Assembly: GCF_000764305.2 (NCBI RefSeq)
Contig: NW_025939095.1
Coordinates: 1 to 64,000, forward strand
Length of the DNA: 64,000 nucleotides
Reading direction: 5' to 3'
DNA from: Hyalella azteca
Taxonomy: Eukaryota; Arthropoda; Malacostraca; Amphipoda; Hyalellidae
Position numbers and translations under genes: made by a program. The notes under the pieces were generated by a model, which saw nothing but the letters and a program-made list of their open reading frames with translations, searched no databases and was not told the origin of the DNA. Numbering within the stretch: the first letter of the stretch is position 1; every line of letters starts with the position of its first letter. Below, piece after piece: positions 11,990 to 22,222 of this stretch.

Positions 11990-12832
11990 TTGAATCTTTA
12001 CATCAAAGTTTACATGCATTTCCTACTCTACGAACAATATTTCCACGAGCCCACTTCTCTCTCCCTGCATTCTCCTTCACCAATACACAATCACCTACTT
12101 CAAACTCGAGTAAAGGTCTAAAATGCCTGTCGTGGAGCAGTTTCTGTCGCTCTGCACTGTTGATCAACCGTTCCCTGGGCTCGGGTGGTACTAAACTCAG
12201 TCTTGTGCGGACTTCCCGTCTTGGCGGGGGGATTCACCTTCACCTGCGGCGTGTTGCGATAAGAGAAGAGGAAATATTCGAGTTTATGCCTGTCCTCAAG
12301 ATAGCGATTCTCGTCAACTCAACTTGAAAGAGCGTACCAGTCGTTCCGCCGCTCCATTACTGGCGCCATGCTAGGGTGCCGTTTTTGTATGCTTCACTCC
12401 ATTATTTGACAGAAATCCTGCGAATTCTGCACTAGTGAACTGCGGCCCGTTGTCCGACATCAGCTCCTCTGGTAAACCTAAATACGCGAACAGAGAACGC
12501 AATATACAAATAGTCGATTGCGTAGTCGTATTCTGCATCTGAAAAATTTCAATCTATTTTGAATAAGTGTCAACAATTAACAAGAAACGTTTAACGGCCT
12601 GCTCGGCATAATCAACATGGATGAGCTCCCAAGGCGCTCTGGTCACCAGCCAATGAAACAAAGGGGACTCAGTTGGTGCATCTCTACACATCTGACAACT
12701 GCTACAATTTTTAACCAGTGATTCAATGTCTGCATCTATAGAAGGCCACCAAACATAGCCACGAGCTAAGACCTTCAGGTAAACAACACCAGGGTGGTTA
12801 AAATGTAGTTCTCTCAACATCTTAGCTCTCAA
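11990..12832 (-). pseudogene. Ty3/gypsy integrase, copy 2 (decayed)
   Basis: At 12,554-12,832 a minus-strand frame shows the integrase zinc-binding region (HFNHPG ... WWPSID ... CSSCQ) and the start of the catalytic core (HVDYAE). The core continues out of frame to about 12,290 with SDNGPQFTS, the segment around the second catalytic Asp. At about 11,990-12,130 a short stretch reads like a C-terminal domain (EVGDCVLVKENAGREKW). In an active element this protein inserts the cDNA copy into chromosomes. Here several stops break the frame, so no function is expected. The 3' LTR expected just left of 11,990 is not recognisable. Confidence 0.8.
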
Positions 12833-12846
12833 TGCAGATGGTACTA

Positions 12847-14511
12847 CTACTCTATAACTCTACTACTCTCTATACTCTGTCTATAACTCATTAATAAACA
12901 TCCACATTCCACAGACAAACTGTCCTGTCTACTCTTAAATGGCACGACGTCTGGTGACACCTCTGTTGGCCAACCATGCGTCGCATAATAGCGTTCCTTA
13001 CCTAAGATAGGGTCGTTCGCAGACGCCCTACGAATGTGCCCTTCACTTATAGGTAATTCATCTAGGAAACATACTGATAATTTGGACACTTCATGTTTAC
13101 ATTCAACAGGCAGCCTCGACAGTGCATCCGCATTCGACATTGCCGCACCAGACTTATAATGAACTGTGTAGTCATAAGCAGACAATGCCAACGCTTAACG
13201 CTGAAAACGAGCATGCAGCTGCCATCGCCGAAATGCCTTTCTTACAACCAAAAATGGTCACACGCGTTTATGGTCAGTCATTAACACGAAAGATCAACCA
13301 TGCAAAAATTTATGAAACATCGCTACACCAAACATCATTGCCAAAGCCTCCCTCTCAATCTGAGAATATTTCTTCTCCGCAACATTCAAGGTATGGGAAG
13401 CACGCGCTATTGGTCTTTCTGTGCCATCTGCCTGCACATGAGAAATAACTGAGCCAATACCATAGGCTGAAGCGCCGCATGCTAGGCGTAAGGTAAATTT
13501 TGGATTATAATGACACAAGACTGCAGCTGTACTTAGCCGATATTTTATGCTGTCAAACGCCTTCTGGCAATCAGAATTCCACACAAATTTGTCCCGTTTT
13601 TGGAGAAGCTTATGTATCGAATGAAACTTTGTAGACAATTTGGGCAAAAATGAGCGTAATAACTTACCATAACAGGAAACGACTTTCATTCAGTGACATT
13701 TTTGAGAACAGGCGCCCGCTTCACAGCTTCCACTTTCTTTGCTGACGTGTGGATTCCTTGCTTATCCAACACATGACCCAATTACTCAACTTAGTCTCAT
13801 AAAGTGACATTTGTCTTTGTTCAACTTGAAACCATTTTCATGCAACCTCTCCAATACGTTTTGCAATGTGCGTAAATGATCAGCACTATTTTTACCCGTG
13901 ACAAGAATATCGTCCAGATAGTACATGCAATTCTCAATATCAGCAAACAGTGAATCCATTACACGTTGAAAAATCAAGGCTGACACAGACAAACCAAAAA
14001 CTAGCCGATTATAATCAAACAGTCCTCTATAAGTACTAATGGGCAAAAGCTTTTGTGACTGGTCATCCAATTCTAGTTGCTGATACGCCATGGACAAATC
14101 AAGAGTACTAAATTTCTCTCCCCCAGCCAATTGGGCAAACATGTCAGCGGGGTTGGTAACGGGCAAGAACTTTTAGCGGTTGCAGGATTTACAGTAATTC
14201 TATAGTCGCCGCATATGCGGACCGATTTATCCTTCTTAGGAACGCAAACAATTTTGGTTGCCCATTCACTGTAATCCACTACAGATAACCCCATCTTTAA
14301 GCATTTCATCCAGCTGCCTATCAACAGCCGCTCTCATAGCGTAAGGCACAGGTCTCGATTTTAGAAATTTAGGCCGAGCATTTGGCAACAATGGAACATT
14401 AACCTTAACATTTTTAATTTTACCAAGGCTACCATCAAACACAGAGGCATAATTAGTTAGAATGTCATCCAAATAATTAATTTTAGAAATCGCACTCCCG
14501 TCTAACTTCAA
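12847..14511 (-). pseudogene. Ty3/gypsy reverse transcriptase and RNase H, copy 2 (decayed)
   Basis: Reverse transcriptase lies at about 13,786-14,511 in two overlapping frames. It has a fingers region (VPYAMR), the palm Asp in STLDLSMAYQQ, the FGLS motif and an intact YLDD active site near 13,910-13,925. RNase H follows at 13,294-13,689 with LACGASAYGIG and IEREALA; the first Asp of the RNase H site is Gly, exactly as in copy 1. The connection to integrase (SGAAMSNADALSRLP) is at 12,847-13,191. Frame breaks near 13,700, 14,170 and 14,320 disrupt the polyprotein. RT is better preserved here than in copy 1, which lacks a segment before YLDD. Confidence 0.85.
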
Positions 14512-14515
14512 TTGC

Positions 14516-14826
14516 TTAAGCTAATCGCGACCAAGCAAAGCTGGACCATCGCCGCGCACAACAAAGATATTCAATTTTAACCTCTTCCCAGCATGAACCA
14601 CATCCATAGCAATTTTTCCAAGTACTTCCAAAACGCTGTTCGAATACGTTGACAGTAAGCACTGTGCAGGCTGAAATGGCTCCTTGAAGAGTTTGCAATA
14701 CTTGTTGCTGGATATGATGCTAACTCCTGCGCCGGTATGCACCTGCATTTCCACGTGCTTGTCATTCAATTGCACGTTGACAACGTACGGTGCGCATCCA
14801 ACACTGTTAATATGGTACAGCTCCAT
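14516..14826 (-). pseudogene. Ty3/gypsy aspartic protease, copy 2 (active-site Asp lost)
   Basis: The open frame at 14,521-14,826 has the retropepsin layout: VHTGAGVSII in the position of the catalytic D(T/S)GA motif, then a flap-like region, then ALLGRD, the usual end of Ty3/gypsy protease. His replaces the catalytic Asp in both copies of the composite. The enzyme would normally cut the gag-pol polyprotein, so this change alone should block maturation. The frame is otherwise clean, which suggests the substitution is old but the copy recent. Confidence 0.75.
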
Positions 14827-14829
14827 GTG

Positions 14830-15478
14830 CGACGACTCCTTTGCACTGCCTGGATCTCGTTCCGGCAGGCCTTAATAAGGTGACCAGTCTTGTCACACGA
14901 ATTACACTTATAATTCTTGATTCGACATGTTGCAGCGGTGTGGTTTCGTCCGTTGCACCGAAAACATGGCTTTGGTTGCACTGATTCCGGGGCGCTAGTC
15001 TCGCGTTCCCGAGTCACATCACGATCGTTTGCCTTAGCTAAGGCTATCTTGCCTGAAGACACTGCATTAATGGCGTCGCTTCCAGTACTCTTCACCACAT
15101 TCAGTCCTTGCATTTCCTCGGACGTTTTCATTGTTAATTCGTAGGCGATAGCAAATTCAACTGCTATCTTGAAGGTTACGTCTGTTTTTTTTTCAACAAT
15201 TCACGCTGTAGCGTTGCCTCTTTGAGACCTTCAATGAACTTGTCTCTAAGCGATTCTTCTAGAAAAGTCCCGTAGTCACATGTACTGGCACACTTCTTAA
15301 GCTGAGCTACATACGCCGATACGGTTTGATCAGACAATTGCTTGCAGCTGTGAAATTTGGAACGTTCCGCAATTTTGTTGCGTTCAGGCGCGTACTGTTC
15401 CAGAAGTCTAGCCGCTAATACATCAAATGACTGCTCACCGGGATCTTCAGGATGCAGTAAATCCCGAAGAACTGAATT
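14830..15478 (-). pseudogene. Ty3/gypsy gag with two CCHC zinc knuckles, copy 2
   Basis: Minus-strand reading from 15,478 gives a gag capsid-like stretch (LLEQYAPERNKIAERSKFHS, then VSAYVAQLKKCA and LRDKFIEGL), followed at 14,830-15,131 by two nucleocapsid knuckles, CFRCNGRNHTAATC and CNSCDKTGHLIKAC, both CX2CX4HX4C. The 5' end is cut by the 168-bp satellite at about 15,478, so the start codon, primer-binding site and 5' LTR are missing. A small frame slip near 15,180 (a T/A run) separates capsid from knuckles. Confidence 0.8.
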
Positions 15479-15990
15479 AACGTTGAATAACTACCTATTA
15501 CGACGTTGAGATCAGGGTGAAAGGAGGTTTAGAATGAAAATTGAAGCAACATCTTTCATTAAAAATCGTACTGACGTTACAATGCAACGTTGAATCAATG
15601 TTGCTACTACGACGTTGCTGCAACGTTGAATTCTATGGTTGAATCGACGTTGAAACAACTACCTATTACGACGTTGAGATCAGGGTGAAAAGTGGTTTAG
15701 AATGAAAATTTAAGCAACATCTTTCATTAAACGTCGTACTAACGTAACAATGCAACGTTGAATCAATGTTGCTACTACGACGTTGCTGCAATGTTGAATT
15801 CTATGGTTGAATCGACGTTGAAACAATTCCCTATTACGACGTTGAGATCGCGGTGAAAAGAGGTTTAGAATGAAAATTGAAGCAACGTCTCTCATGAAAC
15901 GTCGTACTGACGTTACAATGCAACGTTGAATCAGTGTTACTACTACGACATTGCTGCAACGTCAAATTCTCTAGTTGAATCAACGTTGAA
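15478..15990. repeat. 168-bp AACGTTGA-rich satellite, copy 2
   Basis: Counterpart of the copy 1 array with the same period and about three units. Its right edge marks where gypsy gag has been truncated; the switch from coding to satellite is sharp at about 15,478. Confidence 0.85.
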
Positions 15991-16009
15991 GAACCAACCT
16001 GTATTTCGT

Positions 16010-16090
16010 CCGTAGCTGGATTCGAACCCGGGATCGCTGGAGACCGCGCGACGCCTTAGCAACCTTGACCACGTAGCTCGCGTGAATGAG
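16010..16090 (-). repeat. tRNA-derived SINE-like head, copy 2
   Basis: Same box A / box B arrangement as the copy 1 element, reading on the minus strand. Copy 1 carries an extra short duplication of gtatttcgtccg beside it that is absent here. Confidence 0.6.
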
Positions 16091-16225
16091 CAATAGAAAT
16101 AAGCTAAAGAATTGTTCGACTCCTTGAAAATTGATTTGTATTCTCTGGTCATTAATCGTTCACGTATATATATGTATTTCATTCAATGTTGGTGTGATAA
16201 CATTAGTTCCATGCTGGTAAGTAAC

Positions 16226-16612
16226 TAAACATTCAACGTACCGATATCAAACATTTTTCAACGTTGAAATAAGGTTGTTTTACGTCCGTTCAAACTTTAG
16301 TCAGATTTCGACGTTGATCGGACGTTTAACAATAAATAAACATTCAACGTACCAATATCGACGTTGTCTCAACGTCGAGATAAGGTTGTTTTACGTCCGT
16401 TCTAGTTTTGGTCAGATTTCGACGTTGATCGGAAGATTAAAAATAAATAAACATTCAACGTACCAATATCGACATTGTTTCAACGTTGAAATAAGGTTGT
16501 TTTACGACCCTTCTAGTGTTGGTCAGATCTCGACGTTGATATGATGTTTAATTTTGGTTGTTCAACATTTCAACCCGAAATCAACCAATTATCAACGTTG
16601 TTTCAACGTCAG
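16226..16612. repeat. 110-bp satellite, copy 2 (about three units)
   Basis: Same unit as copy 1 but with about two fewer repeats, so the array has changed length since the composite was duplicated. The right terminus is identical (atgcctgctgggaa). Confidence 0.82.
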
Positions 16613-17915
16613 ATGCCTGCTGGGAACATAGTGTACACGAAACAAGAACGAAGGCTTACGGAGTACGACTTCTAAAACGTGCTTCTTAGTGGCTAGTTAA
16701 GAATATAGGAAACTTTATACGCTACACTATAGTTTGACAATATTTTCCTGCTAATCTTCAAACATATTATAGTTTGCAGATTAGCAACGAAATTCTGGAT
16801 ATTTGACTTAGAGGGATTCGGAATAGCCGGATTCCTAACTTCGGCGAAAAAACTAAACCAGGCAACACCAGCTTAAGCAAAAAATACGATTTAACAAAAA
16901 AAATCAATAAACGAGGACGCTGTATTAGAACTAGGCATCCCGACAGCAATAAATGTGTTGGTTGCAAGAGCAGGAGGACAACTGCTCGGTTGTTAGGTTG
17001 GTCTTAGGGCTGCTATAGAGAACCACAAGGCCACAAACAGGTTCCTATGGAGTTCTTCACTAATTAGGCTGAACTTTACTCCACTGGTAAATGAGATGGC
17101 GATATGAAATTTTCCATGGTTATCTAGGTATTTATTTACAATCCGTTTAAAGGAACAACAAATATGTAAGCTTTGTATAACATCAGTTGTGTTAGAAGAA
17201 GATAACGTTGTACTTCTATGTTAATTAAACCGGCGTCTTACCGACATTTTTGTGACGTAAATGTGTAGTACTATTTTTTCTCTATCTGATCCTACTAAAT
17301 ATATGTCTGAATCAACATCCATTTTGTAAATATTTCCTGCCAAAAATGTTTTCATCACTGCTAAATAGGAGTTTTCACATTTTATTTGGATGCTGGCGCT
17401 GACAACGTTGAAAGTGTCCTACCGTTCATTCGATATCTTCCTTAGACGCTCATAAATCTCTGGCATGAAGTGGAAACCCTTGTCTACCCCACAGAGGGTA
17501 GAGGGAAAGACATCCTCTACCCCACCTCGCATGGAAGTAGACGGACTGCCCTGCTTACCCTCCCTTGTAGTTCCCTCCTATACGGCTTGGTGTTAAAGGG
17601 CCAGCACGTTTAAATTACAACATTCCATTGTTAGTTTGTTGGCGAGAACCCTTGTGACAACATGCGATTCTATCATAAGCAAACGAGAAGCCCAAGGGCT
17701 AAGACTGTGTCGTTCAGCATAACGAATCAATAGAGGATTACATTTAAAAAGATGGAGGTAAGATTTATCACATTTTATTGCTTATGATGAAAATATCATG
17801 ATAACATAAGTGAATAATACATAAAATGACAGTTTGAAATTAATTTATCTCTTTTAGTTACCTTTCATTATCATGTTGATTGTAAATATTAATGATTGCG
17901 ATGATGTAATACCGA
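16613..17915. other. Non-coding part of composite repeat, copy 2
   Basis: Nearly identical to 4,470-5,770 in copy 1. Nothing recognisable is encoded. Confidence 0.6.
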
Positions 17916-18805
17916 TTGTCATGTCTTAGTTCAATATTGTATCAATTTTGTTGTTTGCTCAGCAGGAAACAGCAAAATCTTCTTAAGGTTCGGAACGCAT
18001 CGGCTTCGGGTGAAAATGTCGCTAACAATATCACTCCAACTGTGGATCTTACTAGCGATGAAGACGATCTGAGTGATTTAGTGATCGAAATTTCGGAGGA
18101 AGCGAGCGTGCAGGATGCTAAGCCACATAATAACAGTGAAGAGTCGAGCATGCTGAATGCCGGACCAGATCGAAGCAGTGTTGTGACTAATACAAACAGT
18201 GACATTCTATAAGTGTTTCAAAAGCCATTAAGTGGTAGGAGGCTCTTCGATGTCAAAAATCTTTTTACTGGTGTGTAAAATGGCGCTGCATAAACGAACA
18301 TGTGTTCATTTTAAAATTTCATTTTTAGTAAGAAAGGTCCGACAAGGGCTTTACACAACTTTTGAATTTGAATGTAGTATGTGCAAAATATAAATGTGTG
18401 TCAGAACTGAAGAAGAAAGTCCTGAGGATGGAGTGCATTCATCAAATTATTCGGCAGTTTCAGGAGCCCTAGCTATAGGCATCGGAAGATCGCAAGCTTC
18501 AGTATTTTTGGGATCACTCGGCGTTCCTTTCGTTACTCAAAACACATTTCATAAATACGAGCAACGTATCAGTGACATGCATCATTCAAGAAAATAGAGT
18601 TGATGCAAATGGTATCTCCAAGATATTAGTTACTGCAGATAGTACCTGGTCTAAGCGATCGTCTGGGCATAATTACTCAGCTCCCTCGGGAGTTGCAGCA
18701 ATAGTTGGCTATCGCTCAGGTAAAATTCTATTCATGAGCGTACGCAATCGATTTTTTCGCAGTCTGCGCGTATGCCAAGCGTAAAAAAAGCTCCCAGAGA
18801 CTATG
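17916..18805 (+). pseudogene. Mutator-like transposase, N-terminal part, copy 2
   Basis: Same succession of blocks as copy 1: acidic tail at 17,916-18,212, SQASVFLGSLGVPF at 18,394-18,597, and the DSTWSKRSS/SGVAAIVGY block at 18,572-18,784. It has the same missing catalytic centre and nearly the same frame breaks. Differences are mostly single substitutions and a few short indels, so the gene was already broken when the composite duplicated. Confidence 0.72.
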
Positions 18806-18930
18806 CCTGCACTCTAATTTTGAACTTTATTCAAACTTTGTCTCTGGATAAAAATCAAATTCAGATCTTTGAGTGTTCAATAATTCAATAAAGTAATTGT
18901 TCATCGTTGCATTCTGAACGTAGAAAAACT

Positions 18931-19467
18931 TTAACCGCGTCGAACTTCGGGACTGTGTGCAAATTGAGAAAAACCACAAGCAAGCAGTTGGTCGACTGCA
19001 GAATAAAATAATGAATAGCTTGAGTGTCGCGCTTGGCGTGGGGTCGAGAGAGGAAAACTTCAACGATAGAAGGCTTGCAAAATAAAATGGGCATCTCTGA
19101 AAAGATGCGATTTTTTCGTAGACAAAGATTTTCCTCATATAGCCTTATAGGTGCATCACCAGACGGTCTCGTGGATCATGACCATGTTGAAATCAAGTGT
19201 CCAAGCTCTGCACGTTATTTCAAGACAATAAAAGATGCAGTAAATGCTAAAAAATGCAATCACTTGAAAGTCGTTGACGATCAAATAATAATGAACAGAA
19301 GGCATTCCTACTTCTTCCAAGTTCTAGGTCAGATGGAAGTTACCGGACAAAGTAAATGTTACTTCGTGACCTGGATACCAGAAGAAATACACATTATTGT
19401 TGTTGATTTTGAGCCGATGTTTTGGCTCATGCGACGAATGGAGTGCAGCTTAAAAATTTTTCATTGA
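18931..19467 (+). pseudogene. YqaJ-like nuclease domain, copy 2
   Basis: The frame is slightly longer here than in copy 1: an uninterrupted stretch at 19,024-19,467 includes IGASPDGLVDHDHVEIKCP and the QVLGQM motif, so the active-site half survives. The N-terminal half (LTASNFGTVC at about 18,931) is separated by stops. No promoter or start codon is evident for independent expression. Confidence 0.75.
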
Positions 19468-19488
19468 ACAACATCTTACCTAGCATTA

Positions 19489-19585
19489 TAACATAACATA
19501 ATGATGTCGGCGCTGAAATGTAGGCCTGATGTGGCCTGTCGCCGATTCTTTTCCTTTTCGTGCCTTGTTCATAGATCTAAACTCG
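19489..19585 (-). mobile_element. 5'-truncated CR1-like 3' end inside composite copy 2
   Basis: The minus-strand sequence runs from cgagtttagatctatgaac through aagaatcggcgacaggcc to a tail of cattatgttatgttat. It matches the 3' end of the CR1-like element at 45,150-45,250 almost base for base. Only about 97 bp were inserted, typical of 5'-truncated non-LTR insertions. It replaces about 750 bp present in copy 1. Confidence 0.8.
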
Positions 19586-19587
19586 TA

Positions 19588-20674
19588 AAAAAAAACTATC
19601 ATAATTACGTCTTTTACCCGGATAAATAAAATGGAAAAATAAAAATGTTGAAATTGACAGCACATCATAATGTACGGTTTATTTCTATGAGGTCGCGCTG
19701 TAAATAGCAGAGTTTGCTGGTAGTAGTCAAAGTTCATTGATGACATGTGCACTATTGTGGTGATGTAGCGTAGAGCAGCCGGCCAGACGTAAGCTAGTCA
19801 GAGTTCACGCGTCACGGCAGCGAACCCACGCGAACCCATGCGTCACGGTAGCTCTGGAGTTTGGGCGGTTCTCAATACCCCCCTTAACCTCATTCCTGGC
19901 CATCAGGTAGTTGACAACGATATTGCCGCCCAGTTTTAGGGGTGAAATAACAGCCGTTTTAGGTATCGAGTATATTTTGTTTCAACTTTAAGCGACCGAA
20001 ATAAATGAATCGGTCCTAAAGAACCGAAATTCCGCTCAAAGTGACCCATATCTATGAAGAAGACTCTCTCACAAAAATACTCAACTTATAAAAAATAAAA
20101 TTAATTATCTTAAAACTTATGACATCATTACGTCCACGCTAGTTTAGCATCAGTCAGAAAAGTCTACCAAAAATACTTAAAACAAACGTCGACATCAATA
20201 AGAATGGGGGATTCAATAAATCGATGCCGTCATAAGTTCTGCACGGTCACTGAACAACTGGTAGAGATTAACTACGTATGGTGCAACAATATAAAGTGTA
20301 TTATGCTGTCACAAAACCGTCAGTAAAGTATGCAACGTCAGCCAGTAAACCTGAGGGTAACTGCAACACAGTTACGTCTAGGAGCGTGACTCCGACTGTC
20401 ACACTACCGATATCTTCCAGCTCCTCGAAAAGGCGTCGAGAGAAATGGTTGTTGATATTCCAATGAAGTAGCATTCAATCCCCAACAAGTGAGAGGCTTC
20501 GTTCGGTACTGGGCTGTGCCAGTGCTGACCCACCTTCGTCCAATTAACGAAAAAATACAGAGTAAAACAATCTATAATTTAGTAACTGATACAGAAAACT
20601 ATTGACTTTCAAGTTTTATTCTCATAAAAATCCCTTAACTGTCTCAACAGAAAAGAATTCGGAAAATTTACGGC
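19588..20674. other. Tail of composite repeat, copy 2
   Basis: Nearly identical to 8,084-9,166, including the 62-codon open frame at 20,278-20,466 and the zinc-finger-exon-like segment at about 20,500-20,640. It runs straight into the 3' flank of the left zinc-finger locus. Confidence 0.6.
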
Positions 20675-20689
20675 GCCCCAAGCGACTGC

Positions 20690-20924
20690 CGCCTTCAATA
20701 GACATCGAACCGCTTAGCCCCTCTTGCTTGGTGGCAGCAGGTGCCTTGGGTTAGGTGCTCTACATAGCTTACTCCTGTTGTCTCATAAGTTCAAATGCTC
20801 CGAACTTGATTCTTGTATCGAGCTCATTACATCCACATGTATCTCTACACTTAGGTCACTGAAGCAGTTTATGATGGAGCCAAGGGAGTAGATGCTGCTC
20901 AAACCTGCATTTTCGCCACGTATA
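20690..20924. other. 3' flank of left zinc-finger locus
   Basis: No coding sequence seen. Begins at the composite-repeat boundary (about 20,675) and runs to the zinc-finger stop codon. No counterpart exists at the right locus, whose homology ends inside the fingers. Confidence 0.5.
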
Positions 20925-22082
20925 TCATAACACTTGAAGTGCAGAAGAGGCTATTCCTGTTGAATGCTTCCGAATAAAATGTTTTTTCAAGTCCCCTGCT
21001 GTGGTGCATGCATATTTGCACTTGGTGCACTGAATAGGTTTTTCTGTAGAATGCAGGCGAAGAAAATGTCTTTTCAAGTTCCCTTTTTCGACACAAACAT
21101 AATCACACTCGGAGCATTGAAGGGGTTTTTCTGTTGAATGTTTGTAAAGAAAATATGTTTTCAACTTCCCTTTTGTGGTGCAAGCATAATCACATTTGGA
21201 GCACTGAATAGGTTTTACTGTTGAATGTCTGTGACGAAAATGACTTTTCAACTGCCCTTTTTCGATACAAGCATAATCGCACTCGGAGCACTGAAGGGGT
21301 TTTCCTGTTGAATGTTTGTAAAGGAAATGCCTTTTCAAGTTCCCTTTTTCGACACAAACATAATCACACTCGTAGCACCGAAGGGGTTTTTCTGTTGAAT
21401 GTTTGTAAAGAAAATGTGTTTTCAACTTCCCTTTTGTGGTGCAAGCATAATCACACTCTGAACACTGAAGGGATTTTTCTGTTGAATGTTTGTAAAGAAA
21501 ATGACTTTTCAACTGCCCTTTTTCGATACAAGCATAATCGCACTCGGAGCATTGAAAGGGTTTTTCGGTTGAATGTTTGTAATGGAAATGCTTTTTCAAG
21601 TTCCCTTTTGGGTGCAAGCATAATCACACTTGGAGCAAAAAAATTTCTTTACTGATGAACGCTTAGAAAGGCAATGCTTATGCAACATTTCTTTGCAATC
21701 ATTAGCATATTTACTTCCACAGTATGCATTTCTTTTAGGGTGTCGTGAGAGCATATGTTGTTTGAGATCAACTTCACCAGCACAATTAAAACAGAACTGG
21801 CATTGGCGCCTACTTCGGCACAAAATTTTTGAGTTTTTACGCTCTCTCCTTGGTTTTCTTATGGTGCCTAATTGTTCATTGTCAGGGAATCTAAATGATT
21901 TTTCCATGTGTTGCTTGGAGCGTGGCGCCCCAGAGTCGTCAACGTCACCAGCAGCATCTCCTGATGCCGGTGCTGACCCACCTTCGCCAAACTAGTGATA
22001 GAAAAGCAGACTGAAACAATCTCTCATATTAATAACAGCCACATTAAACAGTTGACTTTCAAGTTTGATCCTCAGTAAACAA

Positions 22083-22222
22083 CACCAATAAGAATGGGGG
22101 ATTCAATAAATCGATGCCGTCATAAGTTCTGCACGGTCACTGAACAACTGGTAGAGATTAACTACGTATGGTGCATTAACTACGTATGGTAACTACGATT
22201 AACTACGTATGGTATGGTATTG
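22083..22222. repeat. Fragment of composite-repeat tail in zinc-finger intron, plus 3x short repeat
   Basis: 22,083-22,175 matches 8,685-8,772 and 20,193-20,280 of the composite tail (aataagaatgggggattcaa onward). It is followed by three copies of ttaactacgtatggt. The right zinc-finger locus lacks this insertion at the equivalent place (about 29,758), so it arrived after the loci diverged. Confidence 0.75.

Larger units (their letters stand above)
12285..20674. repeat. Composite long repeat, copy 2
   Basis: Second direct copy of the composite unit. Sequence before 12,285 (from about 11,990) still reads as integrase C-terminus, so the unit really begins further left; its counterpart in copy 1 is cut off by the window edge. 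The right end at about 20,674 abuts the 3' flank of the left zinc-finger locus. Relative to copy 1 it has about three instead of five units of the 110-bp satellite, and a CR1-like 3' fragment in place of about 750 bp at 19,489-19,585. Nucleotide identity looks well above 95 percent by eye, which suggests a recent duplication or gene conversion. Confidence 0.85.

Noticed and set aside
1..20674. Intact endogenous virus or a Polinton/Maverick-type giant element
   Set aside because: No DNA polymerase B, capsid, packaging ATPase or envelope is seen; the gypsy part is a decayed gag-pol with no envelope and the rest is satellite and MULE remnant.
21221..21995. Plus-strand open frames opposite the zinc-finger exons (also 28,982-29,341)
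   Set aside because: They mirror the periodic minus-strand C2H2 repeats (84-bp units), so they are antisense shadows with no independent motif.
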